Counted from the first letter of the stretch, positions 9,149 through 18,254 are shown. The stretch: DNA of 64,000 bases from Paenibacillus paridis (GCF_006345825.1 NZ_VCIX01000081.1:1-64000), one strand, 5' to 3'. Translations and numbers: made by a program. Notes: generated by a model not told the origin, from the letters alone.

Positions 9149-9562
9149 ATGGGAAACAGAACCTTTACGCTGGCTGAGGCCAATGAGCTGCTGCCGCAAT
9201 TAAAAGTGGACTTGAAGCAGCTTCAACAATTAAAAGGCGAGTTTGAAAGCCGATACGTGGATTATCACAAGGAGAAGGCTGCTTATGAGCAGGCCTTTGC
9301 AGGCTTGCCAGGCGGAAAGGACCCTTTCTTCGAGCAGGAGAGCCAGCTGGAATTTATGAAGATGGAGGCTGATCTGCTGATCGATAATTTTGCGCGGAAA
9401 GGCGTGCTCCTGAAAATGGTCACCCCGGGCCTGATCGACTTTCCAGCCGTTCTGGATGGCGAGGATATTCTCATTTGCTGGAAGGAAGGGGAAGCGCACG
9501 TAAGCCACTATCATGGCCTGCATGATGGCTTTAACGGAAGGAAGCCGTTTCCGCAGGAGTGA
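9149..9562 (+). CDS. DUF2203-type conserved protein
   Basis: This 137-residue protein matches the small conserved family that begins FTLAEANELLPQLK, has a helical middle and ends in a FPAVLDGEDILICWKEGE / VSHYHG segment; the ending hints at a metal- or substrate-binding pocket. No biochemical role is established to my knowledge. The start at ATG 9149 follows AAGGAG at a good distance. It appears monocistronic. Confidence 0.75.
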   Translation: MGNRTFTLAEANELLPQLKVDLKQLQQLKGEFESRYVDYHKEKAAYEQAFAGLPGGKDPFFEQESQLEFMKMEADLLIDNFARKGVLLKMVTPGLIDFPAVLDGEDILICWKEGEAHVSHYHGLHDGFNGRKPFPQE

Positions 9563-9748
9563 GTTTGGGAAGCCATGAATATAGATGCATGCTGCAAGGG
9601 CCGGTAGAGGAACGATCTACTTGGCCTTTTTTGCGTGCCTTTCCTGGAGCAATGGGAATACGTGGGATGTTTAGAGTATGAAACATTTCCCATTTTTTAT
9701 ACGTCATGTAACTATGTGAATAAAATGAATAGAATAGGCAGGTGCCGC

Positions 9749-10951
9749 ATGAGAAAGTGGATGAAATCTACTGCAATTTTGTTGTCAGTATGGCTTGCTT
9801 ACTCCGGAGGAACCGCTGGCGCAGAGTCCGCCTTAAGCGAGGCAGCTTTCGACGAAGCCATATTGCCGGATACTGTGGCTAAAATGTACCGCATACCGCA
9901 TGAGCTAACCTTTGAGCTTAAAGGAACCAAGGGCTTGCTTGATGGCCAGCCAATTAGCGTAGACCAGCCGATTTTACGCGATGGACGCGTATATGTCCCC
10001 GTTAGGACGTTAAAGCAAAGCGGCGCTGCGGATGTGGTTGAATGGAATGCGGTCAAACGTGAGGTTAGGGTAGTCATCAACAAGAAGCTTATGCCGTCTT
10101 TTGGGGAGCTGCGTTACCGGATCGGTTCTGACAAAATATATTCAAGTGACGGGACAGCGTTTCAGCATGAAACGATTCCGGTTCCTTTTATCTCAGGCGG
10201 ACGTGCTTACGTGCCGATAAGGCCGCTTAACACTTTTCAAGGCATTGCGGTTGCGCTCGATAAAGGAGTCGTTACATGGAATTGGAGCGAGAAAATCATC
10301 GAAGTGCAGAAGCGTGAATGGTCGACCGCCGAAGCGCAGACGACGTTTACGATACTTTATCAGAAGGATATGAATACGCCCCAATTTTTGAGCTCGCTTG
10401 GGCCAGGGGGCTGGTATGGCTCAAGCTCTGGAAGCAAAGTCATTGAAAAAGATATTAAGCTGGATGGACGCCTCTATAACCGGGTCAGCTTAACCGCAGA
10501 GCTGCGACCAGGCGTCAATCCGCTCATCCTCACGGCTGTATCGGCAGGTGAAGAACAGGTTACCGTGTATCGCAAGGTTAATCCTTCGGAGCCGATACCG
10601 GTTGCTTTGACACTAGATGCCGAGGGATATACGAGACTGACTGCTCCAACGCAAGGGTATGTTAAGCTTAAAGCTGGCGAATCCCTTACGATTGCAGGGG
10701 AGCTTCTTCAGTCAGGCCCATTATTTGACGAAGTGACTTTAAGAGCAAGCAAATATGATCCTGCCGTGCATGGTTATGTAGAGAATTTTTTTGTTAAAAG
10801 TCCAATTAAGAACAGCAACTATTCGGGCGAGCTTAAGTTTGAGAAGCCGGGCAGCTATTGGGTGGACCTAATCAGTCCGAAATATATGCGTTCCATTGAT
10901 CTTGGTCCGTATGGGAATCGCTGGGCTGTCATTATTGTAGAGGTTGAATAA
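9749..10951 (+). CDS. Secreted copper-amine-oxidase-N-terminal (stalk) domain protein
   Basis: The 400-residue exported protein starts with a signal peptide (MRKWMKSTAILLSVWLAYS, then TAGAE). Two stalk-type repeats follow (around 50-115 and 120-180), with the typical RVYVPVRTLKQSGA and RAYVPIRPLNTF segments. These domains are common in Paenibacillus extracellular proteins and are not copper oxidases themselves. The C-terminal half is beta-rich and unrecognised. ATG 9749 begins the signal peptide, and the upstream in-frame extension does not look coding. A strong bidirectional terminator follows. Confidence 0.78.
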   Translation: MRKWMKSTAILLSVWLAYSGGTAGAESALSEAAFDEAILPDTVAKMYRIPHELTFELKGTKGLLDGQPISVDQPILRDGRVYVPVRTLKQSGAADVVEWNAVKREVRVVINKKLMPSFGELRYRIGSDKIYSSDGTAFQHETIPVPFISGGRAYVPIRPLNTFQGIAVALDKGVVTWNWSEKIIEVQKREWSTAEAQTTFTILYQKDMNTPQFLSSLGPGGWYGSSSGSKVIEKDIKLDGRLYNRVSLTAELRPGVNPLILTAVSAGEEQVTVYRKVNPSEPIPVALTLDAEGYTRLTAPTQGYVKLKAGESLTIAGELLQSGPLFDEVTLRASKYDPAVHGYVENFFVKSPIKNSNYSGELKFEKPGSYWVDLISPKYMRSIDLGPYGNRWAVIIVEVE

Positions 10952-10961
10952 TGGAGTAAGA

Positions 10962-11000
10962 AAGAAGAGTTCCGATGGTCATACGATCGGAACTCTTCTT
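10962..11000. terminator. Bidirectional terminator between convergent genes
   Basis: A perfect 15-bp stem (10962-10976 with 10986-11000) with A-rich and T-rich edges separates the plus-strand gene ending at 10951 from the minus-strand gene ending at 11004. Confidence 0.9.
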
Positions 11001-11003
11001 TGC

Positions 11004-12065
11004 TTATTGGAGGACAAACTCTGCCGTTACCGGGTTGTGGTCACTGAATGCAAACTTCAGATCCGTACCCTGCAGACGGTTCATTTCAATATTGGCGGAA
11101 ACGAGAAACCCGTCGATGACCGCTCTGAAGTTAACGCCCTCGGCATAAGGGATATCAAGCGTCCGCACGGTTGGAACGCGGTTATCGACCATCCATTTGA
11201 ATCCTTCAAATTGAAAGTCGTCAGGAAATTTCTGCAGCCAATTTGGCCAGTCCTGCTTCGTTTCGAAGCTTTGCGAATCGGTGCCGGGAAGGGCGTGGTT
11301 CCAATCGCCGCCAACGATGATATAATGGCCTTTTCCTGTCTCCTTCTTGAGATAAGCGGACAAGTAATCGAGCTGCTGCTTGCGAATCTTTCCTTCCTTA
11401 TCGAAAGCTGACAAATGCAAATTGACCAGAATCAGCTCCTTGCCGTTATGAACAGGGAACCTATTCGCGATAAAGGCGCGGTCGAGATCAAGCTGCTGGA
11501 CCGGCCAGCTTTCCTTCCCGGGGAGATCGTAGCGCTCGCTGCTCGTGCTCTGGAAGGAAGACAGCGTTAGCAAGCCGCTATGTACTTTCCCCATGGGCTC
11601 AAAGAGCGGTACGGGCACCCAAGGCACTTTGTAGTTGTAGGCAAAAGAAGAGCTGTAGTCTTTCAAGGCTTTGGAGAAAAATTCGGCCTGATCGATCTTA
11701 TAGCTTCGAGAAGACTGAACGTCCACCTCCTGAAGCAAATAAAAGCTGGAAAGGCTGCTGTTTATAAATGACGCGATGGATGCGAGATTGGCTTCCGTCT
11801 GTTTCTTGCTGCTGGCGCGCGAATGCTTACCGCCGTCCATGAAAAAATCTTGTTCGCTGTCCAAGCCGGCGTAACCGATGTTAAAGGTCGTTACGGTAAA
11901 CGGCTTGCCTTGCTCCAGAATCGCTCCGGTCTGATTGGATATTGAAAGCTCGGTCACTTCTTTCGGTTTATAATCAGATAAAGTAATATACAGTAAGAAG
12001 CCTCCAACCAGGAGAGCTGCGGCCAGGACGAGCAGGCTCGCTATTTTAAGTATTCTTTTCCCCAT
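11004..12065 (-). CDS. Endonuclease/exonuclease/phosphatase (EEP) family protein, membrane-anchored
   Basis: The protein of about 353 residues has one N-terminal transmembrane segment and an outward-facing EEP domain. Motifs include TTFNIGY, LLQEVD, LVNLHLSAFD, VGGDWNH and the C-terminal SDHNPV, which supplies the catalytic Asp-His. EEP enzymes are Mg-dependent nucleases, sphingomyelinases or phosphoinositide phosphatases, and which one applies here is unknown. ATG 12065 is favoured because AGGTG lies 8 nt upstream; the GTG at 12074 overlaps that site. Confidence 0.82.
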   Translation of the reverse strand: MGKRILKIASLLVLAAALLVGGFLLYITLSDYKPKEVTELSISNQTGAILEQGKPFTVTTFNIGYAGLDSEQDFFMDGGKHSRASSKKQTEANLASIASFINSSLSSFYLLQEVDVQSSRSYKIDQAEFFSKALKDYSSSFAYNYKVPWVPVPLFEPMGKVHSGLLTLSSFQSTSSERYDLPGKESWPVQQLDLDRAFIANRFPVHNGKELILVNLHLSAFDKEGKIRKQQLDYLSAYLKKETGKGHYIIVGGDWNHALPGTDSQSFETKQDWPNWLQKFPDDFQFEGFKWMVDNRVPTVRTLDIPYAEGVNFRAVIDGFLVSANIEMNRLQGTDLKFAFSDHNPVTAEFVLQ

Positions 12066-12224
12066 ACAATTCACCTCTCCCTTATTCTTATCCTTCCTTT
12101 AGGATACAGGAAAGCTGGTGAAAAGGGACCAACGTTTAGAAGAAAACGAATGTTTTTTAGCACGGCATGATGGCAGTTGTAAACCAATATACATGTTTTT
12201 TCCAATTGGTGGAGGTGAGAAACG

Positions 12225-12995
12225 ATGTCCGGTGTCATTACGAAAGCCATTCATATCTTGGACCTTCTGCTCCCCGAAGGAACAGAGAAGGAACTGAGCG
12301 TTACGGAAATGAGCCGAGAGCTGGGTATGCCCGTGCAAAGCGTCCACCGCATACTCAGCTCCTTGATGGAGCATGGCTTCGTCGCTCAGAATGCGAAGAC
12401 GAAGAAGTATAAGCTGGGCTTGTCCATTATGAAATATGGCTTTCTAATGTGGGACAGCCTCATGCTGCGCACGATTGCGAGGCCCTTTATGGAGGAGCTC
12501 TCCCAGAAGACGAAGGAAACGGTATATCTCGCTACTCGTGAGAATACGGAAGGCGTCTACATTGATTCCGTAGACTCGCCGCAAATTTTGAAAATATCGG
12601 AGCCGATCGGGCTCAAGCTGCCTTTGTTCATCGGCGCTTCCAACCGGGTCATTCTTGCCTACCTGCCGAGGAAGATGCAAGAGCAAATGCTGGAAGAGGC
12701 AGATTGGGGGTCCTTGCCCACTCTTAAGCCGCTGACGCGGGAGTACATCGAGAAGGAAATAGAGAAGATTCATAGGTGTGGCTACGCCGTAACCTCGGGA
12801 GAAGCAACGGAGGGAACGACCGGCATTGGCGCACCGATATTCTCCTATGAGAATATGGTCATTGGCTCTCTAAACGTCGCCGGTCCGACCTTGAGGTTTA
12901 CGGAGGATACGGTTGAAAAAAACAGCTTCCTTGTTAAGAAATATGCGGATTTGATCTCAAATGAGCTGGGGTACCGCTACAAACTGAAGCGTTGA
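12225..12995 (+). CDS. IclR family transcriptional regulator
   Basis: The 256-residue protein has an N-terminal winged helix (KAIHILDLLL, MSRELGMPVQSVHRILSSL) and the C-terminal IclR effector domain (TVYLATRENTEGVYID, GYAVTSGEATEGTTGIGAPI). The family usually controls catabolism of small organic acids or aromatics. No catabolic operon is adjacent, so its target is not evident. GGAGGTG lies 8 nt before ATG 12225. The unrelated EEP gene is divergent. Confidence 0.9.
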   Translation: MSGVITKAIHILDLLLPEGTEKELSVTEMSRELGMPVQSVHRILSSLMEHGFVAQNAKTKKYKLGLSIMKYGFLMWDSLMLRTIARPFMEELSQKTKETVYLATRENTEGVYIDSVDSPQILKISEPIGLKLPLFIGASNRVILAYLPRKMQEQMLEEADWGSLPTLKPLTREYIEKEIEKIHRCGYAVTSGEATEGTTGIGAPIFSYENMVIGSLNVAGPTLRFTEDTVEKNSFLVKKYADLISNELGYRYKLKR

Positions 12996-13110
12996 AATGA
13001 AATAGTTGATTAGTTTCCCACTATTCGGGAAAGTGATATTACCTCTATCGGATAATGAGATTATAATAATCTTCAATAAACGCAGCATGCGCGTATTGGA
13101 GGCGAGTAGG

Positions 13111-13800
13111 ATGAACAATATCGTTGCTTTCCGGCATTTTTCATTTGATGACGACTTTGCGTTTCGTTCATGGGCCAACGTGAATGGGTATCGTTTGTCT
13201 GTATATGATCCCGCAATTGCAATTCCGTTTGATTTACTCGATGACTTGGATTTGCTTATTATTTGCGGCGGGCCAATGAGCGTCTACGAGGAAGAGCTTC
13301 ATCCTTGGCTTGCAGATGAGAAACGCTTTGTCCAAGATGCCATCCAGCGCGGCAAAAAAGTGCTGGGAATCTGCTTCGGCGCTCAAATGATTGCCGAATT
13401 GCTGGGCAGCCCCGTGTATCGCAATGCGCATAAGGAAATCGGTTGGCACACAATCAATCGTACCCAGGAGGAGCATCCCTGGTTCGACAACTTGCCGCAG
13501 CAATTGGTTTCGTTTCAATGGCATGGAGATACCTTCGATCTGCCAGAGCATACGCAGCTGCTTGCTACTGCAGAAGCTTGCAGGGTACAGGCATTTGCTT
13601 ACGGGGAGCATGTACTGGGTCTGCAATTTCATTTGGAGACGACGCCTGCCTGCATGGCAGCGATGTTCGAGCATTGGTCCAGCGAGCTTATTGCTGCGCC
13701 ATACATACAGTCTGAATCTCAGATTCGCAGCCAGTTTGGGCAAAGCGAGCTATCCATCCGAATGCTTCACGGGATATTGGATAGGATGGTCACTGCATGA
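13111..13800 (+). CDS. Class I glutamine amidotransferase-like protein
   Basis: The 229-residue protein is a stand-alone class I GATase. The nucleophile is C88 in LGICFGAQMIAELL and the histidine lies in LGLQFHLETT. The N-terminal half has IICGGPMSVYEE, typical of the GMP-synthase-like YfeJ/PuuD group. It likely hydrolyses a gamma-glutamyl bond or supplies ammonia, and the acceptor is unknown. ATG 13111 follows GGAGG at 13098-13102. An aldo-keto reductase lies 110 nt downstream and could be co-transcribed. Confidence 0.86.
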   Translation: MNNIVAFRHFSFDDDFAFRSWANVNGYRLSVYDPAIAIPFDLLDDLDLLIICGGPMSVYEEELHPWLADEKRFVQDAIQRGKKVLGICFGAQMIAELLGSPVYRNAHKEIGWHTINRTQEEHPWFDNLPQQLVSFQWHGDTFDLPEHTQLLATAEACRVQAFAYGEHVLGLQFHLETTPACMAAMFEHWSSELIAAPYIQSESQIRSQFGQSELSIRMLHGILDRMVTA

Positions 13801-13910
13801 TGGACTAAGTCGCCGGGTACGGAAGAGAAGAAAGCAGACATTTCAATAGACCATATAAAGGTAGATACGTTTTGACTACAACCATAATTATTGAAAAGGA
13901 GAGTTCCAAC

Positions 13911-14819
13911 ATGAAGAGAAATCGACTAGGGCAATCAGAGCTCTACGTTAGCGAGATTGGGCTTGGCTGCATGTCGCTTGGGACGGATAAGGAGAAGGGG
14001 ATCGCACTGGTGCATCAGGCGCTCGAAGGAGGAATAAATTTTCTCGATACGGCAGATCTGTATCATGAAGGGCTGAATGAGGAAATCGTCGGCGAAGCGG
14101 TTGACGGCAGACGATCAGAGGTAATTATAGCGACTAAAGTAGGCAATCGGTGGGAGCCTGGCAAGGAAGGCTGGACATGGGACCCGTCCAAAGCCTATAT
14201 CAAAGAAGCCGTGAAGGATAGCTTAAGAAGGCTTCAGACCGATTATATCGATTTGTATCAACTGCACGGAGGTACGCTGGAGGACCCGATTGAAGAAACC
14301 ATCGAGGCGTTCGAGGAGCTAAAGCAGGAAGGACTGATTCGGTATTATGGCATCTCTTCCATTCGTCCGAACGTCATTCGGGAGTATGCGCAGCGGTCCA
14401 ATATCGTAAGCGTAATGAGCCAATACAGCATTATAGATCGGAGACCTGAGGAGCAGGTGCTGCCTTTGCTAGAAGAGAAAGGAATAAGCCTGATTGCACG
14501 CGGTCCGGTAGCCAAAGGGATCCTCACCCGCACAGGGGCTGCGAAATTGGCCAAAGGTTATCTGGAATACAGTGAAGAAGAGCTTAGTGAACTGTATGCG
14601 ACGCTGCTGGAGCAGGGGGGCAGCGGCAGAGACCTGGCGCATACGGCTATTCGCTTCGCGCTGGCCAGCCCTACGGTTGCTGCGGTCATTCCCGGAGCAA
14701 GCAGCATGGAGCAGCTGCTGCACAATATAGCAGCGAGTGCGGCAGAGGAGCTTTCTGCAGCGGAGCTTGCGCAGATTAGAAAGATAAGCAAAGGCAGCGG
14801 TTATGCACAGCACCGATAG
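13911..14819 (+). CDS. Aldo/keto reductase
   Basis: The 302-residue NADPH-dependent oxidoreductase has a TIM-barrel aldo/keto reductase fold. It opens MKRNRLGQSELYVSEIGLGC, with the catalytic Asp-Tyr region DTADLYHEG, the lysine in IIATKVG, the YIDLYQLHGG segment with the catalytic histidine, and a C-terminal cofactor region ending in VIPGASSMEQL. It should reduce aldehydes or ketones. AAAGGAG at 13897-13903 supports ATG 13911. A stem at 14893-14922 follows but lacks a clear T tract. Confidence 0.9.
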   Translation: MKRNRLGQSELYVSEIGLGCMSLGTDKEKGIALVHQALEGGINFLDTADLYHEGLNEEIVGEAVDGRRSEVIIATKVGNRWEPGKEGWTWDPSKAYIKEAVKDSLRRLQTDYIDLYQLHGGTLEDPIEETIEAFEELKQEGLIRYYGISSIRPNVIREYAQRSNIVSVMSQYSIIDRRPEEQVLPLLEEKGISLIARGPVAKGILTRTGAAKLAKGYLEYSEEELSELYATLLEQGGSGRDLAHTAIRFALASPTVAAVIPGASSMEQLLHNIAASAAEELSAAELAQIRKISKGSGYAQHR

Positions 14820-14948
14820 ATTGCCAATTCATTAGGAAGTGGGCCGGATGAAGCTGCCAGGGCGTAGCGCATACGGTTTGAAAGCGTGAAAGATGAGGGT
14901 GAGCCTATGCCTAAGCTCACTCTCTATGTTATGCTTAGTGAGGAAGGT

Positions 14949-14985
14949 TTGACTTTAACAACTGTATGAAATAAAATTACAGTAT
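14949..14985 (+). promoter_or_regulatory. Promoter of the Rrf2 gene with overlapping operator candidate
   Basis: TTGACT (14949-14954) and TAAAAT (14972-14977) are 17 nt apart. The segment 14960-14985 begins AACTGTATGAA and ends ACAGTAT, and it covers the -10. A similar sequence lies in front of the downstream oxidoreductase gene on the other strand, so it is a plausible Rrf2 binding site. Confidence 0.55.
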
Positions 14986-15009
14986 CCTTCTTGGGAGGGA
15001 GTTATGTAA

Positions 15010-15471
15010 ATGAACAGCGAATTTACGGTAGCGGTTCACAGCTTAGTGCTGTTAGCTTATTTACCTGACCATATGGCCAGCAGCGAGACGATTGCTCGGA
15101 ATGTGTCTACGAATCCGACGCGGATCCGCAAGATTATGAGCTCCTTGCGCAAGCACGGTTTTGTGAAGACGAAGGAAGGCATCGGCGGCGGCTATATTTT
15201 GAACTGCGAGCCAGGTGAGGTTACACTCGCCCAGGTTTACCGGGCGCTCTCCGGAGGTACGCTGAAGCCGCACTGGTGCTCGGGCAACCCGGAAGAGGAT
15301 TGCCTCGTATCTGCAAATATCCAAGTCGTCATGGACCACTTCTTCTATGAGGCGGAGCAGCATTATGAGGCGTATCTCGAGCAGAATACGCTGCAAACGG
15401 TGCTGGAGAAGATCCGGAAATGCCAACAGCAACAAAAAAACGCAGCAGGTGTAACGGATATAGGGCACTAG
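15010..15471 (+). CDS. Rrf2 family transcriptional regulator (YwnA-like)
   Basis: The 153-residue regulator has the Rrf2 winged helix (SSETIARNVSTNPTRIRKIM, KEGIGGGYIL) and a dimerisation helix. It carries only a C-S-G-N-P-E-E-D-C pair near 95-104, not the three-cysteine cluster of iron-sulfur Rrf2 proteins such as IscR, so it resembles the YwnA group. Thiol or electrophile sensing is a reasonable guess but not shown. It sits 250 nt upstream of a flavin oxidoreductase with a related operator candidate. Confidence 0.88.
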   Translation: MNSEFTVAVHSLVLLAYLPDHMASSETIARNVSTNPTRIRKIMSSLRKHGFVKTKEGIGGGYILNCEPGEVTLAQVYRALSGGTLKPHWCSGNPEEDCLVSANIQVVMDHFFYEAEQHYEAYLEQNTLQTVLEKIRKCQQQQKNAAGVTDIGH

Positions 15472-15633
15472 CGTTATTATTTGTGCAGGTGCTTAGGAAG
15501 CGATAGCGGTAATGGATTGAAGACGATCCTTTACCGCTAATGAATTGGATCTAGCTCTATAACAATGCTGGCGCTCAACTGCATCCGGGGCTTGAAAGCC
15601 AGAGGATCGACCGAATTTGTTTGTTTTCACGTT

Positions 15634-15660
15634 CAATATGTATCAAATATTCATACAGTT
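15634..15660. promoter_or_regulatory. Candidate Rrf2 operator upstream of the flavin oxidoreductase
   Basis: Read on the minus strand, this begins AACTGTATGAA and continues to ATACATATTG. The first 11 bases match the site at 14960-14970 exactly. It also contains the inverted repeat TGTAT-N9-ATACA, and it lies about 60 nt before the start at 15722. Confidence 0.45.
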
Positions 15661-15721
15661 AAGGAAGATTATTGCCTTAAAAAGGCCGTTTTTTAAAACT
15701 TTGAAGTAAAGGGTGAACGTA

Positions 15722-16738
15722 ATGTCAGAACAAACGAGCAGTAATTCGACTTTTAATATCCCATTATCGGTTCTTGATGTGTCTCCAATCGTTGAGGGAG
15801 GCTCTGTGGCTGAATCGCTAAGCAATACGCTGGACTTGGCGCAGCATGCGGAAAAATGGGGCTATAACCGTTATTGGCTGGCTGAACACCATAACGCTGC
15901 CAGCATTGCCAGCTCGGCTACGTCGATCGTTATCGGCCACGTAGCTGCAGGCACGTCGACGATCCGGGTAGGCTCCGGCGGCATTATGCTGCCTAACCAT
16001 GCGCCGCTTGTGATCGCCGAGCAATTCGGCACGCTAGAATCTTTATTTCCCGGCCGGATTGACCTTGGACTTGGGCGCGCGCCTGGAACAGACGGCTTAA
16101 CAGCAGCGGCACTGCGCGGGAGCAGAAGAAGCAACGGACAGGACTTCCCGGAACAGCTTACTGAGCTAAGGGCGTTCCTGGATCCGTCTAGATCGGAAGT
16201 GGGCATGCCCGTACGTGCGATTCCCGGTGAAGGACTCGATATTCCGATATGGCTGCTCGGCTCCAGCGATTTTAGCGCCTTGCTTGCAGCGGAGCTTGGT
16301 TTGCCGTTCGCGTTCGCGGGACATTTCTCACCGACGTTTACGGTGCCGGCTATGAATCTTTACCGAAGCAGCTTTAAGCCCTCGGCGGTTCTCGATAAGC
16401 CAAACGGAATGGTGGCAGTCAACGTAGTCGCGGCAGATACGGACGAGGAGGCGGCATATTTGGCAACGTCCATGCAGCAGCTGTTTCTATCCTTTATCCG
16501 CAATACGCGCGGGCAGCTACCTGCTCCTGTACGTGATATGGATAGTTTATGGACAGCGCAGGAAAAGATCGCTTTGCAGCAGCAGCTCGGATCGTCGATC
16601 GTCGGCGGGCCGGATACGGTACGAAGCAAGCTGAAACAGTATATTGAGGCGACAAAAGCGGATGAAATCATGGTCGCGGCCCATATCTTCGACCATAAGG
16701 CACGCCTTCGTTCTTATGAGATTATAGCAGGGCTGTAA
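15722..16738 (+). CDS. LLM-class flavin-dependent oxidoreductase (luciferase-like)
   Basis: The 338-residue protein belongs to the short luciferase-like family with B. subtilis YwcH/YvbT-type members. Key segments are [54 protein letters not shown] and [10 protein letters not shown]. It would use reduced flavin to oxidise an unknown small molecule. ATG 15722 follows AAAGGG. It is probably regulated by the upstream Rrf2 protein, and a strong terminator follows the stop. Confidence 0.88.
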   Translation: MSEQTSSNSTFNIPLSVLDVSPIVEGGSVAESLSNTLDLAQHAEKWGYNRYWLAEHHNAASIASSATSIVIGHVAAGTSTIRVGSGGIMLPNHAPLVIAEQFGTLESLFPGRIDLGLGRAPGTDGLTAAALRGSRRSNGQDFPEQLTELRAFLDPSRSEVGMPVRAIPGEGLDIPIWLLGSSDFSALLAAELGLPFAFAGHFSPTFTVPAMNLYRSSFKPSAVLDKPNGMVAVNVVAADTDEEAAYLATSMQQLFLSFIRNTRGQLPAPVRDMDSLWTAQEKIALQQQLGSSIVGGPDTVRSKLKQYIEATKADEIMVAAHIFDHKARLRSYEIIAGL

Positions 16739-16808
16739 TAGCGGCTTCCTTTAATATCGGCAGTGATGCTTATTCTTATCCTGCTTGCCATAAGAAGCAA
16801 ATATCAAT

Positions 16809-16847
16809 AAAAAAGAGTGCAGCGGATCGCCCGTTGCACTCTTTTTT
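16809..16847. terminator. Bidirectional terminator
   Basis: A 13-bp stem (16809-16821 with 16835-16847) consists of an A6 run, GAGTGCA, its complement and T6. It can serve the gene on either side. Confidence 0.9.
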
Positions 16848-16903
16848 ATTGAAATATAGGAACGTATATTATTTCGCTGTCTCTTCCCTAGATTTCTCGG
16901 AAT

Positions 16904-16943
16904 GAAACGCGCTGGGCTGCCAAAGGACGGCGACAGCCGTTTC
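16904..16943. repeat. 40-bp dispersed palindromic element, copy 1
   Basis: The element has ends GAAACG/CGTTTC and an inner GCTG/CAGC stem. It matches the copy at 45687-45726 at 31 of 40 positions. Both copies lie just beyond a terminator and before a minus-strand gene end. It looks like a REP-type mobile or processing element. Confidence 0.6.
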
Positions 16944-16957
16944 TCCTTCCTATAGGT

Positions 16958-17599
16958 CTATTCCGGATCAACAGGCGGACGTTGTCCGTTGCGAAGCTGG
17001 CGAATCGAATAGCCAAAGTCCATCTGAAGATGAGGATAGTCAGGGAAGTTTTTCCAATCTCCGCCCCAAGAGAAGCCCAGTTTCTTAGCGATGGCGACGA
17101 CCTCCATCCAATCTGCCTTTCCATTCTTATTGCCGTCGTATTCCATGTCCCATACGACCTCGCCTTTCTTCGTGCGCAGCGCAAAATCGATAGCGAGACC
17201 GTAATTGTGATAAGAGTGGCCGCCCTGTACTTGGGTCACTACTTGGCCTTCGGCCGTTCTGCCCTTAGCATAAATGGCATCTTGCTCCTCACTCGAGCGG
17301 AATCCATCCGAAATAAGTATATCGATGCCGGCGCTTGCCGCTTCGGCGATTAGCTCGTTTTGCTTAGCGAATACGATCGGGTGCAGCCCAGTGACGGGGG
17401 GCGCAGGGGCAGGAATGGGATCAATTTCGGGCAAATAAGGCTCTAAGGTGAGAATGCTTTTCCATAATAAAACGGAGCTTAATGCCAAAATAATAAACAG
17501 CAGCAGCCGATTTCGTCTGCGCTTGTTGCGCGCAGCCAGTTCAAGCTGAGCTTGCCCCATGGGCAGGTGATGCTGCGAAAAACGGTTCCGTTCAAGCAT
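16958..17599 (-). CDS. cwlK: CwlK-like peptidoglycan L-Ala-D-Glu endopeptidase (M15)
   Basis: The 213-residue protein has an N-terminal transmembrane anchor (about 30-50) and a zinc peptidase domain of the M15 family. It shows SDGFRSSEEQDAIYAKGRT, then GGHSYHNYGLAIDFAL and DYPHLQMDFG, which supply the zinc ligands and catalytic acid. The KNGKADWMEV insert and the C-terminal SIRQLRNGQ are as in B. subtilis CwlK, which cleaves the L-Ala-D-Glu bond of peptidoglycan. GGAG lies 7 nt before the ATG. The gene is convergent with the luciferase-like gene. Confidence 0.87.
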   Translation of the reverse strand: MLERNRFSQHHLPMGQAQLELAARNKRRRNRLLLFIILALSSVLLWKSILTLEPYLPEIDPIPAPAPPVTGLHPIVFAKQNELIAEAASAGIDILISDGFRSSEEQDAIYAKGRTAEGQVVTQVQGGHSYHNYGLAIDFALRTKKGEVVWDMEYDGNKNGKADWMEVVAIAKKLGFSWGGDWKNFPDYPHLQMDFGYSIRQLRNGQRPPVDPE

Positions 17600-17689
17600 G
17601 CTGAATCTCCTTAAGCTTGGTATCCGCTCATTTTATCATATTGCTCCTTCGTCCGCCCTAGCCCTGGGTAGGGGTTGCATCAGAATGGG

Positions 17690-17723
17690 TTGACTTTTCA
17701 TCAGTTTAGTTCTAAACTGATGA
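17690..17723 (+). promoter_or_regulatory. MarR promoter with a perfect palindromic operator
   Basis: TTGACT (17690-17695) and TAAACT (17713-17718) are 17 nt apart. The perfect inverted repeat TCATCAGTTTAG-TT-CTAAACTGATGA (17698-17723) covers the spacer and the -10. This is the expected geometry for autorepression by the MarR protein encoded next. Confidence 0.8.
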
Positions 17724-17749
17724 ATATAACAAAGAGGCGAGGTGGTCAG

Positions 17750-18193
17750 ATGGAGCAAAACGGTACAAAAGATTTCTTGTCTGGACGCGATCAGCGATTA
17801 GGCCTAATGATATGGTACCGCCTATCGCGGGTGTACAGTCAAAGCTTGCGCGATACTCACCAGCATCTGAAACAGTGGAGCTTGTCCGCTGCACAATTCG
17901 ATATTCTTGCTCAGGTAGGCGCGCATGGGCGGTTGACGCAGCAGCAGCTGGCTGACAAGCTTTTTGTTACCAAGGGAAATATTACGCAGCTGCTAAGCAA
18001 GCTGGAGGAACTTGATCTCGTCAAGCGGGAGCAAGAGTGGAAAACCAAATACGTCTCGCTATCTGCAAAGGGGCAGGCCCTATTTAATGAAGTTGTACCA
18101 TTACAGGAGTATTACCAGGCATCACAATATAATGCTCTAAATCAGGAAGAGAAGAAACAGCTGCTCATGCTGCTCAAGAAAATTCAAAATTAA
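17750..18193 (+). CDS. MarR family regulator, possibly MhqR-like
   Basis: The 147-residue regulator has the MarR winged helix (LSAAQFDILAQVGAHGRLTQ, TKGNITQLLSKLEELDLVKRE). It shows no obvious redox cysteine. ATG 17750 follows GAGGTGG. The next gene, 61 nt downstream, is a ring-cleaving-dioxygenase-like VOC protein. In B. subtilis MhqR, a MarR protein, represses genes of this kind in response to quinones and aromatic electrophiles. A similar role here is inference from gene order and the overlapping palindrome. Confidence 0.87.
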   Translation: MEQNGTKDFLSGRDQRLGLMIWYRLSRVYSQSLRDTHQHLKQWSLSAAQFDILAQVGAHGRLTQQQLADKLFVTKGNITQLLSKLEELDLVKREQEWKTKYVSLSAKGQALFNEVVPLQEYYQASQYNALNQEEKKQLLMLLKKIQN

Positions 18194-18254
18194 GGGCATG
18201 TGGCCATCTAAATCGATCGTGTTTGGGTTTATAAAATTGGAGGAGGTTTATATT

